The notes under the pieces: model-generated
Database searches by the model: none
Seen by the model: the letters and a program-made list of their open reading frames with translations, nothing else
Told to the model about the DNA's origin: nothing
In this document: one piece after another, positions 12,448-25,035 of the stretch
Layout: every line of letters starts with the position of its first letter
Position numbering within the stretch: the first letter of the stretch is position 1
Assembly: GCA_032622095.1 (NCBI GenBank)
Contig: CP136061.1
Coordinates: 218,086,373-218,150,372 of the forward strand
Length of the DNA: 64,000 nucleotides
Source: Siphonodentalium dalli
Lineage: Eukaryota; Mollusca; Scaphopoda; Gadilida; Siphonodentaliidae
Reading direction: 5' to 3'
Program-made: the position numbers and the translations under genes

Positions 12448-13038
12448 CCGCATCAGTCACGATCAGTGACAGCTTATTCCATGATTGTCTCATAAAGGGT
12501 AGCACAGATTTTTTATAATAATCCGTGTGACAGAAATAGCATTAGAATTTTCACGATTCCGCTTTGAGTATCTAGAGATATTGCCAGCACGCGGGGGTAA
12601 GATAGTTGATAAGCATTTGTGTGAAAGGTTGTAACAGTTTTGAATATCTATAATGTATAGTTAATGATGTTCGTGTTTATTACTGAGCTTGGGACAATCG
12701 TTTTGAAGGAGTATGTCTTTATCGGATACCGATCGGTTGAGTTACGATTCTGGCAGCTTCTTTGTGAAGTATTTCAATTTTATCAGTCAAGTTTTTGGTA
12801 CGTTCGCTCAGACAATATCTGAATAGTCGATTAGATATAGGCAGAATATAGGTATGGTAGGTCTTTCTTTCTGTCGATACTGTATTTAAATGTTCTGAGT
12901 TGGGATAGTCTTCCTAATACTCGTCGACAGATCATTTAAAATGCTCATTCCAATTCAAGATTGCTTGGATATCGAGGCCAAGGATATCCGTATCACCAGT
13001 ATATACGCGACAAAGATGTGTATCCAGAAGTGGAATAT
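12444..13038 (-). pseudogene. Decayed LINE ORF2 C-terminus (copy 2)
   Basis: Duplicate of the LINE remnant at 11453-11945. It extends about 95 bases further toward the LINE 5' side than copy 1, where the minus strand gives ILNWNEH, resembling the 'LxWxxHI' motif just after the RT palm in CR1/Jockey-type elements. It then runs into the family A MITE at a TTAA, so the MITE is inserted in the LINE. Confidence 0.6.
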
Positions 13039-13540
13039 TTAAAGGCACGTGCGGCCTTAATTGTCGAAAATATTCATATTTGTTCCAAACACCGTAAACA
13101 GAAAAACATTAAAACGCATACAGTTCCGTTCATATATACCATGACCATCGCGTAAACAGCATGTTATCATACAGACCTACTATATTTTACCTAAGCAAGA
13201 GCCTGATTGTGTTACAGAAGACAGCACAATGCTACTGGCTAATCACACACAAATGGCATAAACGCTCTTTATTAGTTCCATATCAGGTATTCACCAACAA
13301 AGAACGCTCTTTATGTTTACCGTCATAATATAAACAAACACCAGAAAAGTAACTTTTTATGCTCTTGTTTACATAACAATGGTCAAACATGTGACCATAA
13401 CATACTGTTTATGCGATATTTCTTATTTGTATACGTACAAAGTCTATCTACATTTTGATGTTCTTTCTGTTTGTGGCGGTTTTTGACGGGTGGATATATT
13501 TTCACAGGATAACCACCGCCAAGGCCAACCGTGTCTTTAA
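13039..13540 (+). mobile_element. MITE family A, copy 2
   Basis: TTAA at 13039-13042 and 13537-13540 bounds a sequence nearly identical to copy 1. Its right end flanks TTAAGAACTCG, the original right flank of the insertion before duplication. Confidence 0.88.
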
Positions 13541-13633
13541 GAACTCGCCGACAAAAACATGTATTATCTGCTATGGTAGAAACAGGAATACCGAAATCAT
13601 AAGTTGTTATCATCACAAAGATTAGTTGGTGAA

Positions 13634-13675
13634 CCCAACTATTCAAACAGAGCTAGACGCTCTCGAATAGTTGGG
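13634..13675. repeat. Short hairpin (42 bp)
   Basis: CCCAACTATTC pairs with GAATAGTTGGG, and the inner AGAGC pairs with GCTCT around a 5-base loop. Confidence 0.7.
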
Positions 13676-15933
13676 CCGCCGTAGCTTTATTCACGACCTC
13701 CAAGTGCTTTTCCATTATTATGAATTTTTTTCCCACTTATAACATGAAAATACAAACATTGTATATAAATTATGTTGAAGACTAATCTGTTCTGAGTGAG
13801 TATCAACAAGCTACCCGACGAAAAAAATAAAAATGTGACATTTGTAGTTGTTTTAAAAATACATGGTAGACTGCTTGCCGAAAAACTATTTCGGCAAAAA
13901 ATTAGACACTACCCCGCCTCATTTCAATCACCAAATTCACATATAACTAGATGGTTTTATCTGCTACCATTATGTTGTAAGATCAAGTGATAATGGCAGA
14001 TTACGAAGGCATTGTGTACAATACCTGACTCTCGAAATATAATCCGAACTTTGAGATAAATCCGAGACCGTTAATTTGTCAACATTTAAAACTTTATCTG
14101 TAGTAAATTGACGGAACGGAACAGGCGGAACGAACTTACAACTACATAACCGGAAAGGAGATCAGACGATCGACCGAGTGAAAGCAACAGCAACAACTAT
14201 TTTTTGAATTTTAAGTTTTAATAAACAATGGAGTTTGATTTCAAAGAAACAATGACCAAGGGCGTGGCGATATGTGTGGGGACACAATATAAAGTGTAAG
14301 CCAAGGCCGTGGCCGGCTCCAAATAAAATGTGTAAACGGAGTGTTATGTTTGGACCGTTGTTTCTCAATGGATATTAATGAAATTTGGTATATATATATG
14401 GATATGTCCGGGCTGAGGCATGGAATACACTAACGTTTGAATTGTTTTTAAATTAACAAATTTGTTGATTTTCTTCAACTTTTTCGTTCTGGAACACACA
14501 TTAATATTCAAATAGTGGTCTCGGTATCAAACGCCCAAGTTCCGACCACGTCGCCATCGCTATGCGTATATATATAAGATATACGTGCCAATAACGTTGA
14601 CAAAGCATTGGCGACAATATGGAGTCGAAACCGAGACAACTATCTGAATATTATAGTCTAAGAGTCGTCAATTAGTTAAAGCCGATTACCTACGCCGCTA
14701 AAACACCGTATGGCTACCTTACATATATATTACAATTTGACGACAGTTGGTAAGTTAGGGTGTCAATTTGGAAAATTCTCACTCAATTAGGATGTAAACA
14801 TTTTGGTCTTCACGAAAGAGGTTGGAATAATAATTTGGACACCTAATAAGGCACTTTAGCCACGCCCTTAAAAAAAATGATTTGATGATATATGATGATG
14901 TCATGGCGATGATGATTTTAATAATAATAATATGTTGATGTCGGATGATGACGATGGTGATTATGAAATGGTTACATGCATATATACATATATAATCAAT
15001 AAGTTTATTTCTCATGAACCTATACACACACATAGGTATGGAGATATAAACACAATGGCAGCCGATGGGTCATATGTACGCCACATAAATATGTTTGGCG
15101 TATTGGGTAGATGCTCAGCTTTTGGAAATTGAGGCTTTTCTTCGTGTTGGTAGACATGCTGACAATGATATTAATGGCACACTTTAACGTGTGTTAGGAC
15201 ATTCTAATGCGGTTTCCGCATATTTTAAATAGTCATGTTCTACCAATCGACGCGGGGATAGACTCTTTGGGTCAAAATAAGCTCACAGGCAACGAGAGCA
15301 CACTGATAATTAAAAGTATACTGAATTATTGAGGTTAATATGAGATTAATATCCAAACAAGGTCGCACCTTCCAACATGACCCATGATGAAATTTTAATT
15401 AAATACCCCCACCAAAGCTCAAAACGTGCAGGTCTGAACATGCATATTTTAAAACAAAAATAGAAAGTATATGCATGGGTAACCTTTAAAAACATTTGAA
15501 TATACATATATATATCGTTGTCTCCAAACTCATCGTGTTATCCATTGTTGTTATATGTGCTTTTAAAGTTTAAAAATATTTGAATCGAAAATAAACTCGA
15601 AACAAACAAGAACATGTTATAGCCGGAATCCAATTATGTTCGTTCCGTTTCCGATTCATTATTCACTGTTTTGACGGATTTTTACAAATACAAAATGGCT
15701 GAAAGTTCGAGGCGGTAGAAATATGCTCTCGCTTTATGCGAAGAATGTCACGACTAACATCTGAAACATGCATTGACACCACACTAGAAATGTACTAGAA
15801 GCTCTGATCTACAAGTATGTGGTAGTTTTGGTTGTTAAATAATATTTTTTAGTGTGTGTTATCGCTTGTGAAAAGTCGAGTAAATGTCCATACCAATGAT
15901 TAGTGACGGAGTACTGCTTTCAGTGATATACAG

Positions 15934-15974
15934 TCCTGACTTTTATAGAGCTATGCTCTGATAATAAAAGTCAG
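15934..15974. repeat. Short hairpin (41 bp)
   Basis: CCTGACTTTTAT pairs with ATAAAAGTCAGG, with inner AGAGC/GCTCT around a 3-base loop. It has the same inner core as the hairpin at 13634. Confidence 0.7.
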
Positions 15975-16205
15975 GTTTACGGACTACACAAAGATGAGTT
16001 TTTGTTTTGTAATAATGAGCAAGTTATGTTTAGTTACTCAATTTTTTATTATATGAGTAGGTACCAGTATTTCCACCCTATCTACAGAAGGATTAGGAGC
16101 ATCCAATACTACACGACATATGCATATCTTTCAATATTCATAACATTTAAAGTACTAGAATTAAATGAGCTGAGCTTGGCACAACATAGATAACTGTACA
16201 GCATA

Positions 16206-16559
16206 TCCTCGCGGATATACGCACATAATCGACCTATAATGTGAAAGAGGTACACAGTGAGATTATTTTATTCTGTAATAAGCAGATAATGGACTCTTAC
16301 CCGTTAATTAACTTTATGGCGTGGACAGTGCACAGGGAAAATACCTGTTAAAAAGCGTACACCTAAAAAGTCGTGAGTTGCCATATTTGTCTAATTGTCC
16401 GCACATAATCTGTTTAGAATCGCCTCATTATGAGTCCATAATGTTACTAAAATGTTCTCATTTTCATCACATTATAGACTCAAAATGAGGCGATTCTAAG
16501 CAGCTTAACTACCTAAAACAAGTTCTATTATAAGCTGATAATGTGCTGTTTTACCAGAG
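16206..16559 (+). mobile_element. MITE family B, copy 2 (near full length)
   Basis: The left end, CCTCGCGGATATACGCACAT, pairs imperfectly with the right end near 16530-16559 (rc CTCTGGTAAAACAGCACATT), continuing to TATAA on both sides. Inside is a second inverted pair, TTAGAATCGCCTCATTATG / AAATGAGGCGATTCTAAG. The family has further copies at 10938, 17863, 27274 and 46892. No coding potential. Confidence 0.8.
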
Positions 16560-17119
16560 AACAGACTGAACTGTAGGTTAAAAACAACAACGAACACCGA
16601 ATAGAACTGATTGAATTGTTTTTTGTATAATTTTTCCTCGTCAGAAGCCGGATCCACCCCATGATATTGTGTTATAAGAGAACTAATATTGTGTAAGTAT
16701 TTAAACTGGAGGCCCCTTCTCTTGATTAATGCTCTATTTTGGTTCAGTTTATAAGCCTTAACATTTATGTTTATTTTAGTAGTCATAATTGGTCTCTAAA
16801 CATGGATTTGGAAAAAGTTATATGGCACTGGAAAAATCTGTGATAGGGGCTAAAAACAACCCACCTGGACCTTGTATCCTTAATTTTTTCGCAACGCCCC
16901 CTGTCCTCGCAGAAAAACAGTTCATGACAGCTGAACTTTAAGTAAACCTGAATTCACCGAGCTGCATTCTTGGTGATTAAGACAACTTCTTTGAGCTATA
17001 TGTGATGTTGGTATTCAAAGAGAAATAATTCATAAGTCGGAATTAGGTGACATATTTTTGAGAATTTTTTTTCTTCTAAAAACTACTGTAAATTAGATTG
17101 AAATTGAGTTGAATCCTTA

Positions 17120-17530
17120 TGAAAATCACACAAAAAACTGAAAGCTGATATTTGTGTATTGTCTATTCACTGGTTCAATGAGATTCATTTTAGTAGGAAA
17201 CATTAGTTGTTTCTTCAAAACCAAGATGTGTCGTTTTGAAAGATGTGTGCTAAATGGCACAAACGACATTAGTAGAGCGGCTAAATATTGACAAAATCGT
17301 TCACTTTGTGATAAAAGATTGAAATTTGCCATGAATGATATGTGTGTGAAGTACTGAAAATTTTTTTTCCTCAGAATGGTCGACAAATTAAAAATGGCCG
17401 TAAATAATATAATGGCTCTTATGTTATAATAGTGTTACATTGATAATATTGTATCCAAATTAAAGTAATGGATCTACTGAAAATGGCGGCCATCTTGAAA
17501 ACGGAGACCATCTTGGATTTTGTTGTGGTT
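17120..17530. repeat. Diverged relative of the long TIR at 57.8 kb
   Basis: It contains CACTTTGTGATAAAAG followed by an A/T-rich stretch, and then 'ggcggccatcttgaaaac' and 'accatcttggatttt'. The same ordered elements occur in both TIRs of the 57764-63030 element. Similarity is patchy, so this is an old relative or a solo fragment. Confidence 0.4.
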
Positions 17531-17862
17531 TGTCGAAATAAATTGGTTAGTAGTCCATACTTATCACTCGCGCCAATTTCTTGCTTTATCACCAAGTGAG
17601 AGAATTTGTTGTCGCACAACTATATTTGGTCCAAGAAAATAAGCAAATGCTTGCTCTAGTTTTAAGTGCTCTAGATTTTTAATGAGTCGACAAGTTTAAA
17701 AATGTAGTTTTGTTTATGGAAGATTTAGTCGGTGCACATTTTACAACGACTATCAATGCTGAAACAAGCCATCGCTGTGTCACCATATTACCAAACGGTG
17801 GCATAATGTAGAACGGAATGCCATAACTCAACCCATAATACTTTCATACATATACAACATAT

Positions 17863-18206
17863 CCTCACGCAAATACGCACATAATCGACCTATAATATGA
17901 ACGAGGTACACAATGTGATGTGATTCTGCAATAAGCAGACAATGGACTCATAGCCGTTATTTAGTTTTATGGTGCGGGCCACAGTGAAAACACATGTTAA
18001 AGAGCCTACACTTGAAAAGTCGTTAGTTCGCTTATTTGACATTGTCCGCACATGATATGCTTAGAATAGAATCATAATATGTCGATAATATGACTGAAAT
18101 GCTCTCATTTTTCAGCACATTAACTACTCAAAATTAGGCGGTTCTAAGCAGATTATCTATCTACAACCAGTTCTATTATAAGCAATAATGTTCGGGTTTT
18201 CGGGAG
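17863..18206 (+). mobile_element. MITE family B, copy 3
   Basis: It begins CCTCACGCAAATACGCACAT and ends near TTTTCGGGAG (18206). The internal inverted pair around GCTTAGAAT / ATTCTAAGC type sequences is eroded but recognisable. Confidence 0.78.
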
Positions 18207-19754
18207 AACAGGCTGATATATATGCTCGAAGGGAGCGAACTTAATATAGGCCTAATACGTGCATATATGTTTATCCCCATTTTCATTTCGGTAATTTATA
18301 TTTATTATATTGCTTTTTGTATGATTTTTTGTGATATGTACATGTTATCATTGTAAATAAAATATGTTTACACTAAACACGTTCAGGTTCACCGACGACA
18401 TACACGGTTCTTATTTTTTTTCTTCTGAAAATGCAATTAGCCTCTATAGAAACCGGTATGAGAGGTATGACTTTTGCCTTACCGATATTATTGTACCAAA
18501 CTCAAATAGAAAATATTTGATTCAGGTTCACACAAAGTTCTTTCATTTGAACAAAGAATAATATGGAACCGACAGATCATTATATAGCAATGTTCTTTTG
18601 TTTATTATGACGGTCCGATAACGTAATATTCAGTCAAAAGTATAAGACATACTGGACATAGGATTAGTTGTCCATTAGTAAATTATTTCTCTAACTACAT
18701 CAACCCATATACCGTAATATTCGCAACTGTTAGACCCCACAGACCGACGATGTGATAATTCGATCTATACACGTGTGTGTGCTTTCTGGTGTGCGTGCGA
18801 ACATTTTATAATGCGGTCGGTCCATATTTGGCTACTTGTATATAGGTGCGTTTGATTTAATCTTTAGTTCAAAGGTATCATCACAAGAGGATGCCACCCA
18901 ACCATGTATATGATGTATCCCAATCCTAAGAGTTATGAGGAGACATAATATATATTCGCAAGGCGATAGCGGTCGCAAAATTAGCAATTCTATATACTCA
19001 GTGGCTGGCACGCGTTGCTAAAAACGCGTGAATGTCGACGTTTTTGATGCTATTGTGTGGCGTATGCCATTAACTATATATTAACATAAATATCAAATCG
19101 ATTCTATAACGTGGTAAGTAAAGCTTTGTGTGCTATTATAAAAGCGTGGCCGTCGTTAAAAGTCCAGAAAGCGTGAAACGATTCAAACGCGGCATACTGC
19201 AAATCTACCGGTTTATTGTCAAAAAGAATATATTTCGAGATGTAGTTTATTCCCCTAGTAACTTTGATGATTCTGTAATGTGCACGTCCTATCATATAGT
19301 GATGTGTCATACCCAGAGGAGTTCAAACATTGAAACGAGTGCATGATATCCTCTGCCGCTCGTACTGACAAATATGCCGTTCCTCCTCCTCAGCCCGTGT
19401 TATATTTTCCAAGTGTATGGAATGAAACCACGTTCGCATTGAGATTTAAATCGGAACTTTAAAATAAAAGCATCATCACACAAGGCAATATCAGATCATA
19501 TAAGAAATGGTCAGCTGTGAGTAACGAACGTGTAATAAACACGGAACCGCACATGTATATAAACGGCTTACAGTTTATGGTAATCTTTCTATCGCGGAAA
19601 TTGTCCTTTGGAATGGTGACAGTACATCGTGGGGAAAATTCCCTTTCAGGCAGTGCAATGCTTCAGTTGTGATGGGAAATGATCACACAATTAGATTCAT
19701 ATTTCTAGGAATAACCATAAGTTTGGCAAGTTTTTGGTGGACGGCACCCCACAC
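18207..19754. other. Unassigned DNA
   Basis: No supported gene. The frames at 18364-18561 and 19104-19346 (both strands overlapping) lack motifs. Confidence 0.45.
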
Positions 19755-20420
19755 GAAGTGGCATAATCTACTATAAATGTTGGAACTTCTGTCTGTCTGT
19801 CTGTTTGTCTGTATGTGTGTATGTGTCTTATAGACTCGATAACTGCTCGACCGATCCCACTCAAATTTGGTATGTCGGCCTATTTTGATCCCGGGAACAA
19901 TACTGGCGGGTCCAAATTATAATTGTCTTTGATCTTGACCTCGCTCATATATACGCTCAAATAGGCATGTGTCTGGGCCTCGACCGATCCGACTCAAATT
20001 TGGTATGTAGGCCTACTGACCCCGTGAACAATATGGGTGGGTCCAATTTAACGTGCGATCGTGTCCTTGACCTTAACCTCGCTCATATACGCTCATATAG
20101 ACATGTTTATGGACCTCGACCGATCCGACTCAAATTTGGTATGTAGGCCTACTTTGATCCCGGGAACAATATGGGTGGGTCCAATTTCACGTGCGACCGT
20201 GTCATTGATTTTGACCTTGACCTCGCTCATAGAGGCATGTTCTGGACGTCGACAGATCCGACTCAAATTTGGTTTATAGGCCTATGATCCCGGGAACAAT
20301 ATGGGCGGGTCCAATTTCGCGTGCAAACGTGTCCTTTACCGTGACCTCACTCATATACGCCCATATAGGCATGTTTCCAGACGCTGTATATACTGCCCAG
20401 ACGAAGGCGACCACAAAGAA
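19755..20420 (+). repeat. ~134-bp tandem repeat after a CTGTCTGTCTGT head
   Basis: Four units begin at about 19848, 19981, 20117 and 20250 (spacings 133, 136 and 133). Each contains CGACCGATCC, ACTCAAATTTGGTATGTAGG, 'gatcccgggaacaatatggg' and 'gaccttgacctcgctcatat'. The head (19791-19820) is a CTGT/GTAT simple repeat. Open frames at 20061-20499 are products of the repetition. Confidence 0.9.
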
Positions 20421-23400
20421 ATCCCTAAATAGTCCGGACGAAGTCGTGCACATCAGCTATTATCAAGATAATTGTCTGTATGTCCCACAAGAGTCGTAGA
20501 TCTGCTCGATGGGTGGAAGTGAATATCCCGTTGTAGATCTGACATCATATAAAGTAATTTGTTGATATTCAAAGCAAATAACACGACCAACTTGAACATA
20601 TACATGGTGGTATAGGGGAATAATGTTGCAAATGATCGTACGAATAGCTACGGACTAGCACAGCGCATGGTAATATAGCGAATTCAGACATATTGGCCTG
20701 TATTAAAGTTCAGACGCACGTTTTGAAAATATCTTCTAATATTTCAAAATTGATTTTCTCAAGATATTGGCAAGAATTTCTTTTGTAATCTGGTACATGT
20801 GACTATTGTAAAACAAAATAACTTCGCTCCACTCCCTCTCACTATCCATCCTGGGTATCTGCTCGCATGCTCTCTCGTCCCTCATTTTTTCTCAATATAA
20901 AAATGAATTTCCAAAAATCACCTAAAACATATCTATCCTTCCCGTTTCAGCCCCACCTCTTCTTCATTTATTAAAAGTGGGGTATTGAATTCACTACAAA
21001 GGAGAAGACCGGATTATTGTCTATTTCTCTAGTTCCATACACTATCTTATATCATTGTCTTATTGTTTCTATTCTATGCTTTATGTATGACATTTGAATT
21101 AATACGTTTACACTTACAGGACACTATTTTTAAGAATCACCAATCGGTTGGAATTATAGTCCTAATTTGTTATACTATTATGCATGAAAACTCTTACATA
21201 TTTCACGACGATAAACCCCCAACATATCAAGATAGCCCGAATGTATATATACCTACACATTTGGCATCATGTTGCTTAGAACTGTACAGTCACCGAATTG
21301 TCTAAAGCTAAATTGTTTGGTCTTGTATCATGGGTACAATGGCTGGCTGTTCTCAAACTTGTCTCGTGTGTGGCGAGTATAATATGCCACATACCTTGCA
21401 CATAATCAGATAAAACTTCAGCGTTCAGGATACAGCCGCGTGGCGAAATCAAATTGGATTGAAATTATGTATGCGGGTGTATCCAAGGGTTGAGTATTCT
21501 ATTCGAGAAAAGGGAGGAGCATACATTTGTGATAACAACATACTGTATACTACAGAACATCCATCATACGAGGGAGGAGCCTTATTTAACCCTTTCTTTT
21601 CTAAATGCATTCTCCCAACCGTTTATAAATGTATGGTTTGGAATGGTCTATTATTGATATAGATGGATGTTCAGGCAATAAGAGGAGATGACAGACATAA
21701 GAAAAGCTTATTTAAGTTCAGAAGTTCGTTTGTTGAACTTATTATCCGAACATTTCCGATGGGAACTACTCATCAATGGTTATTTAGTATAGAAATGTCT
21801 AGGGCACATACAGTGTTCGCAAGTTTTCAAAAAATAGTTATAGTATTGTCTTCGGGAAAACATTCAAAATATGTCACAACAATGTCATTTATTCTTACCG
21901 GAAGAGCGAGACATTTAAGATATTCTTAAAATTTCCTCTTCGATTTTAAGTGAAGTAGCTTCCATTTGCGAAATTTAACCTCAAATATTGTTAGCTAATA
22001 ATTAAGTCAATATTTAAAAAAAAAATCAGTCACCCCGTGTGGGCCACTTCAAGGGGTAAGTACCCCGTAATGTGGCCCCTGTTTGTCGTGGATGCATCCC
22101 GTGAGAGGTAGTGTATGAGTCATGGTGGCACTGGGGCGGCCGTATCAGGCAATGAATCGACCCACGGAAGCGTCTTAGCTCATGCTATAGACTTCAATCT
22201 TGCATCGCTTCTAGACGGTTTGATTGGGTTGATCCGGCTTAATCAATCGGCTAGTGATACCTATCCACAGTGTGTTAGGTAAACTTTCTGCTATCTGTTG
22301 CAGTGTTTTCCCGTTGTCTGCAGTTTTTTTCATATTCATTCCTGCATGTCGTTTCCGTCTAATGTTTCTTTGAATTTCGTCTTTCGATGCTTTTTAAATG
22401 TTGATATGGTACTTTTCACGTCTCACTGTGGGGACCGGGAGCTATGGGGACGCTGCTATATATAGTGGCTAAACGACTCACCGCTTCTAATATGTACCAG
22501 TCGTGGCCCGACCGTAATTCGAATGGTAGTCCGTGTTGTCGAATATTTGCTTTTCAAATGGCGAGTCAAACCAAAACAAGCTTAAGTCTTGGTCGTAGGA
22601 ACGATGATTCTCAAGTTTCACTGGTGCTGATGTATTTCCTCTGTACTTGGTTCTTGGCTTTTAACCGACTGTTAAAAGACATTTTGTGTTTATCAATGAT
22701 AAAACGCTTCAAAGTGTTGTTGGACAATGTAATGTGTCAAAATTAAGCTCCCAGTTGAATATCAAAGCAAAGTTCAAGCCGATTCTTCTGAATCGGAAAT
22801 ATTGCCTGAGTGACACCACGGGGAGTTACATAAGTTTCTAGTTTGTGTAAGACAGTTGATGGACAAAAAGGGCATTAGAACAGTTATCTTTTTACTTTCA
22901 ATCGGGGCGATCATCCGCCGACATTGAAATTTGGATATATATGAATCTAGATTTACCTACATGTTCCAAGTCCATTATGATGTTACATATGCCAGGGGTA
23001 TGGTCATGGTCAGGAACATTGTAAAATGAAAGACATCATATGTGCACGGTGTTCCACTCCTCGTCATTATCCAGTTTATCTTTTGTTTAAACGGACATGT
23101 CTCATTCGAGCTTCCAAATTATGTCTAAGTCATTTGGAAGGAGGTTGATAAATACACGACCTATTGTTCTACCGACTCCATGTGATCCGAGAAATACTTG
23201 ACGTGATCACAGCCATATTCCAACTGTTTTCAATGTTTCACACATACGTGAAACAATCGCTATTTATATCTACCATATCATCAATAGATTACCATGAAAC
23301 GCTCTTTTGTTCCATGTCGTGCGCATGGCTGTTGTTTCTTTTGGGACGAAAACACAGTGTTCAAAGTTGTATTTTTATTACTTCAATGCCTCTTTCTCAT

Positions 23401-23860
23401 GAGGCTTGTAAATTGGGGCGATTAGGCTTTAATTAAAGAAAGAACACAAATACATAGGTTGATTTAACCCTTTCTGTACCAAATCATCATTGATGAGTAG
23501 TTATCCCAGGGAATATTCAGGTAATAAGTTCAACAAAAGACCATATTTGAACTTATTTTCTAAACATTTCCCCCAATAAATAGGGCCCCTTCTGCATTGT
23601 TATTTATATGTCGTCTGATTTTATCACCTTAGCATACCTCCAATTCAATAATAGACCATTCTGGTGTATACTTTTTAACTGACGGGGAGAATCCATTTAG
23701 TATAGACAGGGTTAAACTAAAAAGTGATTATGAAATTCAGCTTGAAAATAAGAATACATAACGTGATCCGGGAGAGTGAAAAGTGATTTTGACAGCGAAT
23801 ACACCCACCCGAGGAGGATATACTCTAATATTTCGTCGCCAACTCTACCCCATCCCTGAT
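20421..23860. other. Unassigned DNA
   Basis: No gene supported. A small GC-rich patch at 22038-22075 can pair as GGGCCAC...GTGGCCC around GGGG...CCCC. The 100-codon frame at 22444-22746 and others (21063, 21459, 21663, 23164) show no motif. Confidence 0.45.
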
Positions 23861-23986
23861 CAAGCCTTGAAGTAGGGTGTCTGTCATTTGCATAATGAGG
23901 TCCCCAGAGGGTGAATTTGGTGATCACTAAATTCACCCTCTGGCGACCTCATTCTGCAAATGACAGACACCCTATTTCAAGGCTTG
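23861..23986. mobile_element. 126-bp hairpin MITE with 8-bp flanking repeat
   Basis: Almost the whole element is one inverted repeat: CAAGCCTTGAAGTAGGGTGT at the left mirrors ACACCCTATTTCAAGGCTTG at the right, with a loop of about 10 bases (GGTGATCAC). Flanks are TCCCTGAT (23853-23860) and TCCCTGAC (23987-23994), a 7/8-matching direct repeat. An 8-base duplication fits hAT-type transposition. This is inference, because the ends are not a classic hAT terminus. Confidence 0.75.
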
Positions 23987-23994
23987 TCCCTGAC

Positions 23995-24523
23995 CCGTAT
24001 TAGAAGCCATCACCGCGGTACGAATAGTGCACTCTGATATCTGCTTACCACTCAAGAGTTAATGACCGCACAATGATGACAGAGAGAATTAATTTCGTAA
24101 CCGGACACTATAAAAGTAAGACTCGCTCCATCGATACCGGTGCGACTAATTAACAACCATAGTCGTATTCTGTATCAGAATAAGTTTCCATTTTATTGTT
24201 ATTTAATTTTACTTCTAGAAAACCAAAATCCATAAAATCTTTACTCTCCCTTAGTATCAAAGTGGTCTAAACAGTTTTTGAGGAATTCGTTAAAAGCCGT
24301 CATGAAATGTATAAGATGTCTGGATGAGATAATGCCAGTTAATATATAACCGATGAATTGTTGAGCATGTGAGCCCCGTATGATAAATACGAGAGGATTA
24401 CATAGTATTGTTTTGTTGCATTTAAGATATCCAACAGCTGTTCATCCTCACTTTCAGAGTTCATTCGCCGTGGACTGTCCTTATTCACCCGATGCTCTTC
24501 ACTTTAGCTGCAAGTTTTGAGCA
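23995..24523. other. Unassigned DNA
   Basis: No gene or repeat recognised. Confidence 0.4.
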
Positions 24524-25035
24524 TTAAAGGTACGGTTGGCCTTGGCGGTGGGTATCCTGTGAAAATATTTCCACCCGTCAAAAACCGACACAAACAGAAA
24601 GAACATCAAAATGTAGACAGCCTTTGTCCGTCCGTATATAAATAAGAAATATCGCATAAACAGTATGTTATTCTCATATGTTTAACCATTGTTATGTAAA
24701 CAAAAGCATAAAAAGTTACTTTTCTGGTGTTTGTTTATATTATGATGGTAAACATAAAGAGCGTTCTTTGTTGGTGAATTCCTGATATGGAACTAATAAA
24801 GAGCGTTTATGCCATTTGTGTGTGATTAGCCAGTATATATAGCATTGTGCTGTCCTCTGTAACCCAATCAGGCTCTTGCTTAGGTCAAATATAGTAGGTA
24901 TTTATGATAACATGCTGTTTACGCAATGGTCATGGTATATATGAACGAAACTGTATGCGTTTTAATGTTTTTCTGTTTATGGTGTTTGGAACAAATATGA
25001 ATATTTTCGACAATTAAGGCCTCACGTGCCTATAA
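24524..25035 (-). mobile_element. MITE family A, copy 3 (inverted)
   Basis: It begins TTAAAGGTACGGTTGGCCTT and ends with GGCCTCACGTGCCTATAAGG. It is the reverse complement of copies 1 and 2, with the far TTAA mutated to TATAA. Confidence 0.85.

Larger units (their letters stand above)
11453..13536. repeat. Tandem duplication, ~1.0 kb unit, two copies
   Basis: Unit 1 is 11453-12443 and unit 2 is 12444-13536. Both consist of the LINE remnant followed by a family A MITE and differ by only scattered substitutions. Unit 2 carries about 102 extra bases (about 12945-13046), bounded by TTTAAA on each side and lost from unit 1. Both duplication breakpoints fall at TTAA: unit 1 begins TTAACCGCA, unit 2 begins at the MITE's terminal TTAA joined to the same ACCGCA, and unit 2 ends at its own MITE's TTAA. 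Confidence 0.9.
13541..16205. other. Unassigned DNA with two short hairpins
   Basis: No gene seen. The open frames at 13796-13990, 14162-14368, 14779-15033 and 14932-15132 have no motif. Two compact hairpins (13634-13675 and 15934-15974) are listed separately. Confidence 0.45.

Noticed and set aside
20061-20499. Two open frames of 72-76 codons
   Set aside because: They follow the 134-base tandem repeat and share its periodicity.
22028-22110. GC-rich GGTAAGTACC patch considered as a U1-related snRNA
   Set aside because: Only the short splice-site-like word matches; the rest has no snRNA structure. It was kept only as a small hairpin.
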